This document shows, piece after piece, positions 7,928-15,240 of a DNA stretch of 64,000 nucleotides (within the stretch, counting starts at the first letter, position 1; every line of letters starts with the position of its first letter). Origin of the DNA: JAHEJJ01 sp965212205 (GTDB lineage Bacteria; Bacteroidota; Bacteroidia; Flavobacteriales; Flavobacteriaceae); contig CBDBUX010000011.1 of assembly GCA_965212205.1 (NCBI GenBank), forward strand, positions 1,096,966-1,160,965, read 5' to 3'. A program made the translations under genes and the position numbers. The notes under the pieces are model-generated. The model saw only the letters and a program-made list of their open reading frames with translations, ran no database searches and was not told the origin of the DNA.

Positions 7928-9597
7928 TCTTTGGACTCCTGCTTATTCTGGGCAGTTCCTGCACAAAGACGCCGGCAGAACCCACCGGCCTGGTAACAAA
8001 AAATGCTATGGTGGTGTCGGCCCGGGAAGAGGCGTCCGCTATAGGAGTTGAGATCCTACAACGGGGAGGTAATGCCTTTGATGCAATGATTGGAACCGAA
8101 CTGGCCCTGGCCGTGGCCTATCCATTTGCAGGGAACCTCGGCGGTGGGGGTTTTATGGTCTATCGCAAGAGCAACGGAGATATAGGCGCCCTGGACTACA
8201 GGGAAAAAGCACCAATGGCTGCTCACAAGGATATGTATCTCGATTCCTTGGGAAATGTAATTCCCGGCATGAGTACCAAGGGTGCTACCGGAGTTGGCGT
8301 TCCAGGCACGATTGCAGGGATATTTGAAGTGCACCGGCAGTTTGGGACAATTCCGATGAATGAAATCATCGAACCGGTTATCGAGCTGGTTGAAGCCGGT
8401 GTTATAGTTACCGAAAAACAGGCTGCCCGTTTGGATAAATACTGGGAGGATATCATGGAGGTAAACGGTGATAACACCCTTTTTTATAATAAATGCGTGC
8501 AAGGCGATACCCTGCATTATCCGGCACTGGCCAATACCCTTAGAAGGATTGCCAAAAATGGGCGTGACGAGTTTTATAATGGTAAATCCGCTCAAATCCT
8601 AACGGATTTCATTCAGGAACAAGGAGGTTATATCACTATGGAAGATCTTGCCGCCTATGAGGCGAAGTGGCGACAACCGATTGTTTTCAACTACAAGGAC
8701 CTCCGACTGATATCGATGTGTCCTCCCAGCAGCGGTGGGGTTACGATCAATCAGATTTTTAAAATGCTCGAATCGCATGATATAGGCGATGGGGAGTACC
8801 ATTCTGCCAGAACATTACAACTCTTTACCGAAGCAGCCAGAAGAGCTTATGCCGACCGGAACTATTTTCTAGGAGATCCTGATTTTGTGGATATCCCACT
8901 CGATGTGCTTTTAAGTCAGGATTATATTAGGGGGCGGATGAAGGATTTTAGTTTTGATCGGGCCACACCTTCTGAGGATATTCGTGAAGGAAATTTGGTG
9001 ATGGCCGAGCACGATGAAACCACCCATTATAGTATTGTAGACCAATATGGTAATGCGGTTTCGGTAACCACGACCCTTAATGGCGCCTACGGATCTAAAC
9101 TCTACTGCGATGAGCTGGGATTCTTTCTCAACAATGAAATGGACGATTTTAGCGCCAAACCGGGCGTGCCCAATATGTTTGGTTTGATCGGTGCAGGAGC
9201 GAACAGTATCGCAGCTGGTAAAAGAATGTTGAGTTCAATGACGCCGACCATAATCGAAAGAGACAAGGAACTATGGATGGTGGTAGGGTCACCTGGAGGT
9301 TCGAAGATCATCACTGCCGTGGCTCAGACAATACTCTATGTTTATGAATTCAATATGAGCATGCAACAGGCGGTGAACACCCCCCGCTTTCATCACCAGT
9401 GGGTGCCCGACGAGATTGTCTTTGAACCCGGGGGATTTTCGGAGGAATTAAAAGATGAACTCAGGGCAAAAGGTTATATTATCAATGAAAAGGACACCCC
9501 TATTATGGGCAAGGTAGATGGAATTAGAGTTCTTTCGGACGGAAGTTTAGAAGGCGGCGCCGATAGAAGGGGAGATGACACAGCAATTGGATTTTAA
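7915..9597 (+). CDS. ggt: gamma-glutamyltransferase lipoprotein
   Basis: A 560-residue N-terminal-nucleophile hydrolase that cleaves or transfers the gamma-glutamyl group of glutathione and related peptides in the periplasm. The signal FGLLLILGSSC predicts a lipoprotein. The self-processing site and catalytic threonine are in DETTHYSIVDQYGNAVS near residue 364. The large-subunit GNLGGGGF block near residue 74 and the small-subunit SSMTPTI and VVGSPGGSKII motifs are conserved. Length agrees with bacterial GGTs. The start overlaps the upstream AcpH-like gene by 13 bp, suggesting translational coupling. Its product, 5-oxoproline or glutamate, could connect to the 5-oxoprolinase operon at 52-56 kb, but that link is only inferred. 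Confidence 0.93.
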   Translation: MRRLIFGLLLILGSSCTKTPAEPTGLVTKNAMVVSAREEASAIGVEILQRGGNAFDAMIGTELALAVAYPFAGNLGGGGFMVYRKSNGDIGALDYREKAPMAAHKDMYLDSLGNVIPGMSTKGATGVGVPGTIAGIFEVHRQFGTIPMNEIIEPVIELVEAGVIVTEKQAARLDKYWEDIMEVNGDNTLFYNKCVQGDTLHYPALANTLRRIAKNGRDEFYNGKSAQILTDFIQEQGGYITMEDLAAYEAKWRQPIVFNYKDLRLISMCPPSSGGVTINQIFKMLESHDIGDGEYHSARTLQLFTEAARRAYADRNYFLGDPDFVDIPLDVLLSQDYIRGRMKDFSFDRATPSEDIREGNLVMAEHDETTHYSIVDQYGNAVSVTTTLNGAYGSKLYCDELGFFLNNEMDDFSAKPGVPNMFGLIGAGANSIAAGKRMLSSMTPTIIERDKELWMVVGSPGGSKIITAVAQTILYVYEFNMSMQQAVNTPRFHHQWVPDEIVFEPGGFSEELKDELRAKGYIINEKDTPIMGKVDGIRVLSDGSLEGGADRRGDDTAIGF

Positions 9598-9623
9598 TGT
9601 TGAGTAGCGGGCCGAGAAAAGCA

Positions 9624-10379
9624 TTATTTATTACTCAATTGCTGTTTTAGATCTTCCATCGATTCCTGTAATTGCCTTAAGAGACCTTTTTCTGTAGAGG
9701 CATCGACACCGAATGTCAATTTACTGCTAACCTCCCACAATTCCTGTATTTGATGTGGTTCAATTTCGTAGGGCGGGTAGTTTTCATTTAGCGAGATCAG
9801 TACCATATTGGAATTGCCGGGTAATCTTTCTACTTTTTTTACTAAAACCGCATCCTGAAGAACCACTACGTAGATTTTATTCTGACTGAGATCCTCTATT
9901 GATTCAACGGCCCTTGCCAATACCCATTCCCCCGGATAAAGATTTGGGATCATGCTGTCTCCCTCTACCTGGAACCCCCTGTATGTAGCATTGCGGAACT
10001 CGGGTATGGGAAGATCAAAAGCGGGAAGTTGTCTGTACCAACTGCTGTCTTGAATGTTTTGAGGATATCCCGCCGCCGCCTTGGCATTGACCAGCACCAT
10101 ATTTTCTTTATCCGCTGAATCGACAGTTACCACTTTTGGTATTACACTTACCATGGCGGTGTCTAAATTCTTAGATTCGCTCTGGCCAAACAGCCAGAGT
10201 GGATTTATTTTGAACTGCTTTAATAATTCTGCCACCACTTTACCAGAGAGTTTGGTTCTTCCCCTTTCTATATCAGCTGTAGTACTTGATATTCCCAAAA
10301 GCTTGGCAAATTCTGCCTGGGTATGCCCAAGTTCTCTTCTGATCTCTGTAAATCGTCTGATGGTCAGTTCATTCTCCAT
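9624..10379 (-). CDS. LexA-like XRE-HTH / S24 peptidase repressor
   Basis: A 251-residue transcription regulator with an N-terminal XRE helix-turn-helix (residues about 6-65; core GHTQAEFAKLLGISSTTADI) and a C-terminal S24 peptidase domain. The catalytic serine is in VEGDSMIPNLYPGEWVLA and the general-base lysine in LVKKVERLPG, so the self-cleavage dyad appears intact. The last 25 residues form a charged amphipathic tail. Such proteins are cI/LexA-like repressors inactivated by RecA-stimulated autocleavage after DNA damage. It is divergent from a tiny gene and the DUF4130 gene. The spacer holds three operator-like palindromes, one of them placed inside this gene's own promoter. Negative autoregulation is therefore likely. 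Confidence 0.88.
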   Translation of the reverse strand: MENELTIRRFTEIRRELGHTQAEFAKLLGISSTTADIERGRTKLSGKVVAELLKQFKINPLWLFGQSESKNLDTAMVSVIPKVVTVDSADKENMVLVNAKAAAGYPQNIQDSSWYRQLPAFDLPIPEFRNATYRGFQVEGDSMIPNLYPGEWVLARAVESIEDLSQNKIYVVVLQDAVLVKKVERLPGNSNMVLISLNENYPPYEIEPHQIQELWEVSSKLTFGVDASTEKGLLRQLQESMEDLKQQLSNK

Positions 10380-10458
10380 AGTTAATAAGTGGTTTACTGG
10401 CCTCCCTCACTTGTCATTTCTGGTATTATCAGCCTGGAAAACCCGGTTATACTCTATC

Positions 10459-10489
10459 CAAAGGTACAAAAAATGGAATATATCCAAAA
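10459..10489 (-). promoter_or_regulatory. promoter of the S24 repressor gene
   Basis: On the minus strand TACCTTTG (10466-10459) fits TAnnTTTG, and TTTTGG (10489-10484) is a -33 candidate 17 bp upstream. The first operator-like palindrome (10474-10486) sits between and over these elements, which is ideal for autorepression. The 5' leader would be about 70 nt. Confidence 0.55.
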
Positions 10490-10526
10490 TATAATTGGAT
10501 TATTTCCATAATATGGATTATTTCCA
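10474..10526. promoter_or_regulatory. three operator-like palindromes TGGA-N5-TCCA
   Basis: TGGAATATATCCA occurs at 10474-10486, and TGGATTATTTCCA occurs twice, at 10496-10508 and 10514-10526. Each 13-bp site has the same inverted arms TGGA/TCCA separated by five A/T bases. Their centres are 22 and 18 bp apart, about two helical turns. They lie between the divergent S24 repressor and small-ORF/DUF4130 genes, next to a -7 box on either side. I infer that they are the binding sites of the repressor encoded at 9624-10379. Confidence 0.6.
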
Positions 10527-10534
10527 TATATTTG
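10527..10534 (+). promoter_or_regulatory. TATATTTG promoter box for the small ORF and DUF4130 gene
   Basis: TATATTTG matches TAnnTTTG exactly, directly abuts the third operator-like palindrome, and lies 20 bp before the ATG at 10555. No good -33 TTG is seen, so the promoter may be weak or activator-free but repressible. Confidence 0.5.
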
Positions 10535-10554
10535 GACATATTACAGATAGGGAT

Positions 10555-10716
10555 ATGTTTTCAAATGAAATATCAGATAAACTACAATTCTTTGCAAAGC
10601 AGGGAATGAGCCATGAATCGGTTATGGATAGGCCACGGAGAAACAGAAATATCGGTCGCACCGAGTTCAAGAGAAAACACAATCCTTTGAAAAGCCAGCA
10701 ATTGAAATTATTTTGA
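10555..10716 (+). CDS. 53-residue basic protein ending in a clamp-binding-like motif; possible gene remnant
   Basis: The frame gives MFSNEISDKLQFFAKQG at the start, a very basic middle (RPRRNRNIGRTEFKRKH) and the terminus SQQLKLF. QLKLF resembles the QL(S/D)LF pentapeptide with which polymerases and repair proteins bind the beta sliding clamp. The frame is open upstream to 10495, but those codons overlap the operators and the -7 box, so I use the ATG at 10555. The stop is two bases before the DUF4130 ATG. DUF4130 genes are normally preceded by a radical SAM DNA-repair gene. This short ORF could be its collapsed remnant (N- and C-termini joined by a deletion) or an independent peptide. I do not recognise it with certainty. 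Confidence 0.45.
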   Translation: MFSNEISDKLQFFAKQGMSHESVMDRPRRNRNIGRTEFKRKHNPLKSQQLKLF

Positions 10717-10718
10717 TC

Positions 10719-11456
10719 ATGAAACACAACGATACCACTTTGATCTACGACAGCAGTTTTAGCGGATTTTTAAGCGCGGTCTATTCTGCCTTTAAGGAAG
10801 GCTTGTCAGTGGCAGAGATTCGTCCGAAGGAAAATGTACAGAATCTGCTTTTTTCCGATGCCCTGGTTATCAAGAACGATAAAATGGCGGCCAGGAGGGT
10901 GTGGCAGGCTTTACAGAAACGGAATTACGAGGCCGCCAAAACAATATATTTTGCCTATCTGAGCGAATCACAGAGTATTGAAATATTACTCTATAAATAC
11001 ATTAGATCGATCTTGTCAAAGGACAATGATTCAATGGTTTACATTGATTCTGGATCTGTAAAAAAGATTAAACTATTGGCCGGCTTAGTCAGCCGGGAGA
11101 AGAAAAGAATGGAAAGCCAGGTATTACTCCAGCAGGCCTATCCCGACCTTCAATTGGCTTATATCGAGCCAGAATTCAATGTGCTTCCCTTGATTACAAA
11201 GTTTTTTAAGTCTAGTCAGAATACTCAATCCTGGACAATTTTTGATAAAAGGCGAAAATATGGAATCTATTACGACGGTCAAATGAAACATATTATATCC
11301 TCAGATCATTTAAACATGCTTCTAACGCAAAAGCACCTGTCTGCGCCACATGCCCACTCATTGAACATGGATTCATCAGCTGCGGGTTCCAATGCTGTAC
11401 TTGGCAAGGATGTCAGAAAAAAAGACTCATATCCCAAAACCATAACCGCTGCTTAA
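10719..11456 (+). CDS. DUF4130 / TIGR03915-family putative DNA metabolism protein
   Basis: A 245-residue protein resembling the SAM-associated DNA metabolism family that is normally paired with a radical SAM putative DNA modification/repair protein. Family features include the opening TTLIYDSSFSGFLSAVYSAF, the central SREKKRM block and the segment PEFNVLPLITKFFKSS-QNTQSWTIFDKRRKYGIYYDG. The family is related to uracil-DNA glycosylases. The last 40 residues (from about APHAHSLN) are low-complexity and look unlike the family. The usual radical SAM partner is absent upstream, where only the 53-residue ORF is found. The start is the ATG at 10719; a TTG six bases earlier is less likely. The gene is presumably under control of the S24 repressor. 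Precise activity is unknown. Confidence 0.78.
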   Translation: MKHNDTTLIYDSSFSGFLSAVYSAFKEGLSVAEIRPKENVQNLLFSDALVIKNDKMAARRVWQALQKRNYEAAKTIYFAYLSESQSIEILLYKYIRSILSKDNDSMVYIDSGSVKKIKLLAGLVSREKKRMESQVLLQQAYPDLQLAYIEPEFNVLPLITKFFKSSQNTQSWTIFDKRRKYGIYYDGQMKHIISSDHLNMLLTQKHLSAPHAHSLNMDSSAAGSNAVLGKDVRKKDSYPKTITAA

Positions 11457-11608
11457 ATGATTCAGGGAATATTCTTTCCAATTTTGTCAACTAACTGAAA
11501 ATGAATAAATCATCAGATGGGTCATCCCGCCATAAAAACCCACACCTCAGAACGGCGTTATACTGTTTAATACATTGAACAGGGCTTCTTTTTTAGTCGT
11601 CAAAAATG

Positions 11609-11616
11609 TACCTTTG
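11609..11616 (+). promoter_or_regulatory. TAnnTTTG promoter box for uvrA
   Basis: TACCTTTG is 17 bp before the uvrA ATG at 11634. No clear -33 TTG is seen; a T-rich stretch lies at that distance. I see no TGGA-N5-TCCA operator here. Confidence 0.5.
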
Positions 11617-11633
11617 CAACTTTGCCCTGATTT

Positions 11634-14486
11634 ATGGCCGAGCAGGAAGAATATATCGAAGTAAAAGGAGCCCGGGTACACAATCTGAAAAATATTGATG
11701 TCAGTATACCAAGGGAAAAACTGGTGGTAATAACCGGTTTATCTGGTAGTGGTAAATCATCGCTCGCTTTCGACACAATCTACGCTGAAGGTCAGCGACG
11801 TTATATAGAAACTTTTTCTGCCTATGCCCGACAGTTTTTGGGAGGCCTCGAACGTCCTGATGTAGACAAAATCGACGGTCTTTCTCCTGTTATTGCTATA
11901 GAACAAAAAACTACCTCCAAATCTCCCCGTTCAACAGTGGGTACGATTACCGAAGTTTACGATTTTTTACGACTTCTTTTTGCCCGGGCATCCGATGCAT
12001 ACAGCTATAATACGGGTGAAAAAATGGTCAGTTATAGCGATAATCAGATAAAGGGACTTATCAAATCGTCCTATAATGGGAAAAAGATAAGTGTTCTTGC
12101 GCCGGTCATTAAATCCAGGAAAGGACATTATCGGGAGCTATTCGAACAGATCGGGAAACAGGGTTTTGTAAAGGTGAGGGTTGATGGTGAAATACTGGAT
12201 ATCGTTAAAGGCTTAAAAGTTGATCGTTATAAAACGCACGATATTGAGATTGTTATCGATCGTCTATTAGTAGATTTATCCGACGCATTAGACAAACGGA
12301 TATCCGAAACGATCAATACCGCAATGTACCATGGAGATAATGTCTTGATGGTACTGGAAGAAGGATTGGACCTTCCCAGGTATTTTAGCCGGGATCTGAT
12401 GTGCCCAAGTACAGGGATCTCCTACCCTACGCCCGAACCCAATACATTTTCTTTTAATTCTCCTAAGGGTATGTGCCCAAAATGCCATGGTTTAGGCCAT
12501 GTTTATGAGGTGAATGAACAAAAAATCATTCCAAATAAAAAGCTATCTATTCACGCTGGTGGTATAGCCCCATTGGGAGAATACAAAAAATCCTGGTCGT
12601 TTAAACAGCTGGAAACCATTGGCAGGCGATATGGATTTGATCTCACCGACCCCATTGCGGATATTCCCGAGGATGCGTTACAGGTTATACTCTATGGGGG
12701 AGATGAAAGTTTTGAGGTAGACTCAAAAGTTTTGGGCGTTAGAAGAGAGTACAAGATAGACTATGAGGGAATCGCTAATTTCTTAAAGAATCAATATCAT
12801 ACCGCAGATTCTACCTCTATTCGCCGTTGGGCAAAAGATTATATGGATCGGATTAGTTGTCCTGATTGTGAGGGATCCCGACTAAAAAAGGCCTCACTCT
12901 ATTTTAAGATCAACAGAAAAAATATCGCTCAACTAGCGGCTATGGACATCGCAGAGCTTTCAGAGTTTTTCGATGAACTGGAACATCACCTGCAGGGGAA
13001 CCAGAAAATAATCGCCGAGGAGATCATCAAGGAAATCAGGACCAGGATCCGATTTCTCCTCGATGTAGGGTTAGATTACCTGTCGCTCAACCGCAGCTCC
13101 AAATCACTTTCGGGTGGGGAAGCACAGCGAATAAGACTGGCTACTCAGATTGGCTCACAGTTGGTGGGGGTTCTTTATATTTTAGATGAACCCAGTATCG
13201 GACTCCATCAAAGAGATAACAATAGGTTGATCCGATCGCTCGAGTCTTTAAGGGATATCGGGAATTCTGTGATCGTAGTGGAACACGACCGGGATATGAT
13301 AGAAAAAGCGGATCATGTCATCGACATTGGGCCGGAGGCGGGAAAACACGGTGGGGAGATTATTTCTGAGTGCCATCCGACACTCCTGAAACAACAACAT
13401 ACACTAACAGCAGATTATATCGCTGGTGTCAAAGAAATTCCTGTTCCGGGGAAACGCAGAAAAGGAAATGGTCATAAAATTGTTCTCAAAGGCTGTAAGG
13501 GTAACAATCTTCGTGATATCAAGGTCGAATTCCCTCTAGGTAAAATGATCGGGGTTACCGGCGTTTCGGGTAGTGGTAAATCTACCCTGATCAATGAAAC
13601 GCTTTACCCTATCATGAATGCCCATTATTTTAACGGGGTTAAAAAACCGATGCCCTATTCTTCCATCACGGGTCTGGAACATATCGATAAAGTAATCGAT
13701 ATTAACCAAAGCCCGATCGGCCGCACACCGAGGTCTAATCCGGCTACCTATACCGGCGTCTTTGGAGAGATCAGATCTCTTTTTTCCAAGACCCCGGAGG
13801 CAGCCATACGCGGATATAAACCAGGCAGGTTTAGCTTTAATGTGAAGGGTGGGCGTTGTGAAACTTGTCAGGGTGGTGGTCTGCGCGTTATCGAGATGAA
13901 TTTTCTTCCCGATGTATACGTAGATTGTGAAACCTGTAATGGTAAAAGATTTAATAGGGAAACACTCGAAATCCGCTATAAAGGTAAATCGATCGCAGAT
14001 GTATTAGAGATGACCATAGACGAAGCGGTGAGTTTTTTTGATATGATCCCAAAAATCCATAGAAAACTTAAAACCATACATGATGTTGGGCTGGGGTATA
14101 TCTCCCTCGGGCAGCAATCTACCACACTTTCTGGTGGAGAGGCGCAAAGGGTGAAATTAGCCACCGAATTATCCAAAAGAGATACGGGAAATACATTCTA
14201 TATATTAGATGAACCTACAACCGGACTTCATTTTGAAGACATCCGCGTATTAATGGAGGTTTTGAATAAATTGGTAGACAAAGGAAATACCGTACTGGTG
14301 ATCGAACACAATATGGATGTTATCAAAATTATGGACCACATAATAGATATAGGTGTTGAAGGAGGACGTGGCGGCGGTGAAATCGTAGCTACCGGCACCC
14401 CTGAAGAAGTAGCCAAGAACGACCAAGGTCATACGGCACAATTCTTGGTTCGTGAACTAATGCCGAAAACCGCAATCGCCAAATAA
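11634..14486 (+). CDS. uvrA: UvrABC excinuclease subunit A
   Basis: A 950-residue ABC ATPase that with UvrB scans DNA for bulky damage in nucleotide excision repair. Both Walker A motifs are present: GLSGSGKSSLAF near residue 34 and GVSGSGKSTLIN near residue 642. So are both ABC signature motifs (LSGGEAQRIRLA and LSGGEAQRVKLA) and both Walker B motifs (LYILDEPSIGLH and FYILDEPTTGLH). Zinc modules are seen as CPKCHGLGHV, with CPDCEGSRL further on, and CETCQGGG...CETCNGKRF in the second half. Length matches UvrA (about 940). It has its own promoter box, with no obvious LexA-type operator. Confidence 0.98.
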   Translation: MAEQEEYIEVKGARVHNLKNIDVSIPREKLVVITGLSGSGKSSLAFDTIYAEGQRRYIETFSAYARQFLGGLERPDVDKIDGLSPVIAIEQKTTSKSPRSTVGTITEVYDFLRLLFARASDAYSYNTGEKMVSYSDNQIKGLIKSSYNGKKISVLAPVIKSRKGHYRELFEQIGKQGFVKVRVDGEILDIVKGLKVDRYKTHDIEIVIDRLLVDLSDALDKRISETINTAMYHGDNVLMVLEEGLDLPRYFSRDLMCPSTGISYPTPEPNTFSFNSPKGMCPKCHGLGHVYEVNEQKIIPNKKLSIHAGGIAPLGEYKKSWSFKQLETIGRRYGFDLTDPIADIPEDALQVILYGGDESFEVDSKVLGVRREYKIDYEGIANFLKNQYHTADSTSIRRWAKDYMDRISCPDCEGSRLKKASLYFKINRKNIAQLAAMDIAELSEFFDELEHHLQGNQKIIAEEIIKEIRTRIRFLLDVGLDYLSLNRSSKSLSGGEAQRIRLATQIGSQLVGVLYILDEPSIGLHQRDNNRLIRSLESLRDIGNSVIVVEHDRDMIEKADHVIDIGPEAGKHGGEIISECHPTLLKQQHTLTADYIAGVKEIPVPGKRRKGNGHKIVLKGCKGNNLRDIKVEFPLGKMIGVTGVSGSGKSTLINETLYPIMNAHYFNGVKKPMPYSSITGLEHIDKVIDINQSPIGRTPRSNPATYTGVFGEIRSLFSKTPEAAIRGYKPGRFSFNVKGGRCETCQGGGLRVIEMNFLPDVYVDCETCNGKRFNRETLEIRYKGKSIADVLEMTIDEAVSFFDMIPKIHRKLKTIHDVGLGYISLGQQSTTLSGGEAQRVKLATELSKRDTGNTFYILDEPTTGLHFEDIRVLMEVLNKLVDKGNTVLVIEHNMDVIKIMDHIIDIGVEGGRGGGEIVATGTPEEVAKNDQGHTAQFLVRELMPKTAIAK

Positions 14487-14547
14487 AGGGCTGCGGGAAA
14501 TAAAGAAGTAAATCAAAACGTTTTTTCAAAAGACAACAGGATAAATT

Positions 14548-15234
14548 ATGCGCAAGGAAAAACACCACAAAGGCTGGAATGAAATAAAAACAAATGACTC
14601 CTGGGCCATTTTTAAGATCATGGGCGAGTTTGTTAATGGTTTTGAAAAAATGAGTGCCATAGGGCCTTGCGTGACCATCTTTGGTTCAGCAAGGACGCAA
14701 CAAGAAGCAAGGTACTACGAACTAACGGTAGACATTGCCAGGAAGATTTCCGAAGCCGGTTACGGGATTATTACCGGTGGGGGTCCGGGGATTATGGAAG
14801 CGGGAAACCGAGGGGCGCATCTGGCCGGGGGTACTTCGGTGGGCCTGAACATTGAACTTCCATTTGAACAACATGATAATCCTTATATCGACGAAGATAA
14901 AAGCCTTGACTTCGATTATTTCTTTGTTCGTAAAGTAATGTTTGTTAAATATTCACAGGCATTTGTTGTATTGCCCGGTGGCTTTGGAACACTCGATGAA
15001 TTGTTTGAAGCGATCACACTCATCCAAACTAATAAAATAGGCAAATTCCCAATTATACTGGTGGGATCCGAATTCTGGAAAGGTCTGCTTGGCTGGATCA
15101 AGAGTATTATGCTGGATGCAGGAAATATTAGCCCGTCTGATCTGGATCTTATTAAGACTGTAGATTCAGCAGACGAGGTGGTCAATATAATTGATGCATT
15201 TTACAAAGGTCATACTCTGAGCCCGAATTTTTAA
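14548..15234 (+). CDS. LOG-family protein (TIGR00730, cytokinin riboside phosphate hydrolase-like)
   Basis: A 228-residue Rossmann-fold protein of the LOG/lysine-decarboxylase-like family. Diagnostic motifs are GGGPGIMEAGNRGA in the first half and PGGFGTLDELFEA, the PGGxGTxxE motif, in the second. Members hydrolyse the N-glycosidic bond of nucleoside 5'-monophosphates, releasing free bases; the old label 'lysine decarboxylase' is misleading. The frame starts with MRKEKHHKGWNEIK, a common flavobacterial N-terminus. It lies 61 bp after uvrA and 6 bp before the next gene, so a joint transcript with the latter is likely. Confidence 0.9.
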   Translation: MRKEKHHKGWNEIKTNDSWAIFKIMGEFVNGFEKMSAIGPCVTIFGSARTQQEARYYELTVDIARKISEAGYGIITGGGPGIMEAGNRGAHLAGGTSVGLNIELPFEQHDNPYIDEDKSLDFDYFFVRKVMFVKYSQAFVVLPGGFGTLDELFEAITLIQTNKIGKFPIILVGSEFWKGLLGWIKSIMLDAGNISPSDLDLIKTVDSADEVVNIIDAFYKGHTLSPNF

Positions 15235-15240
15235 GCCTCT

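Noticed and set aside
10495..10554. Longer start for the small ORF (ATG at 10495)
   Set aside because: It would place coding sequence over two operator palindromes and the -7 box; the ATG at 10555 sits 20 bp after that box.
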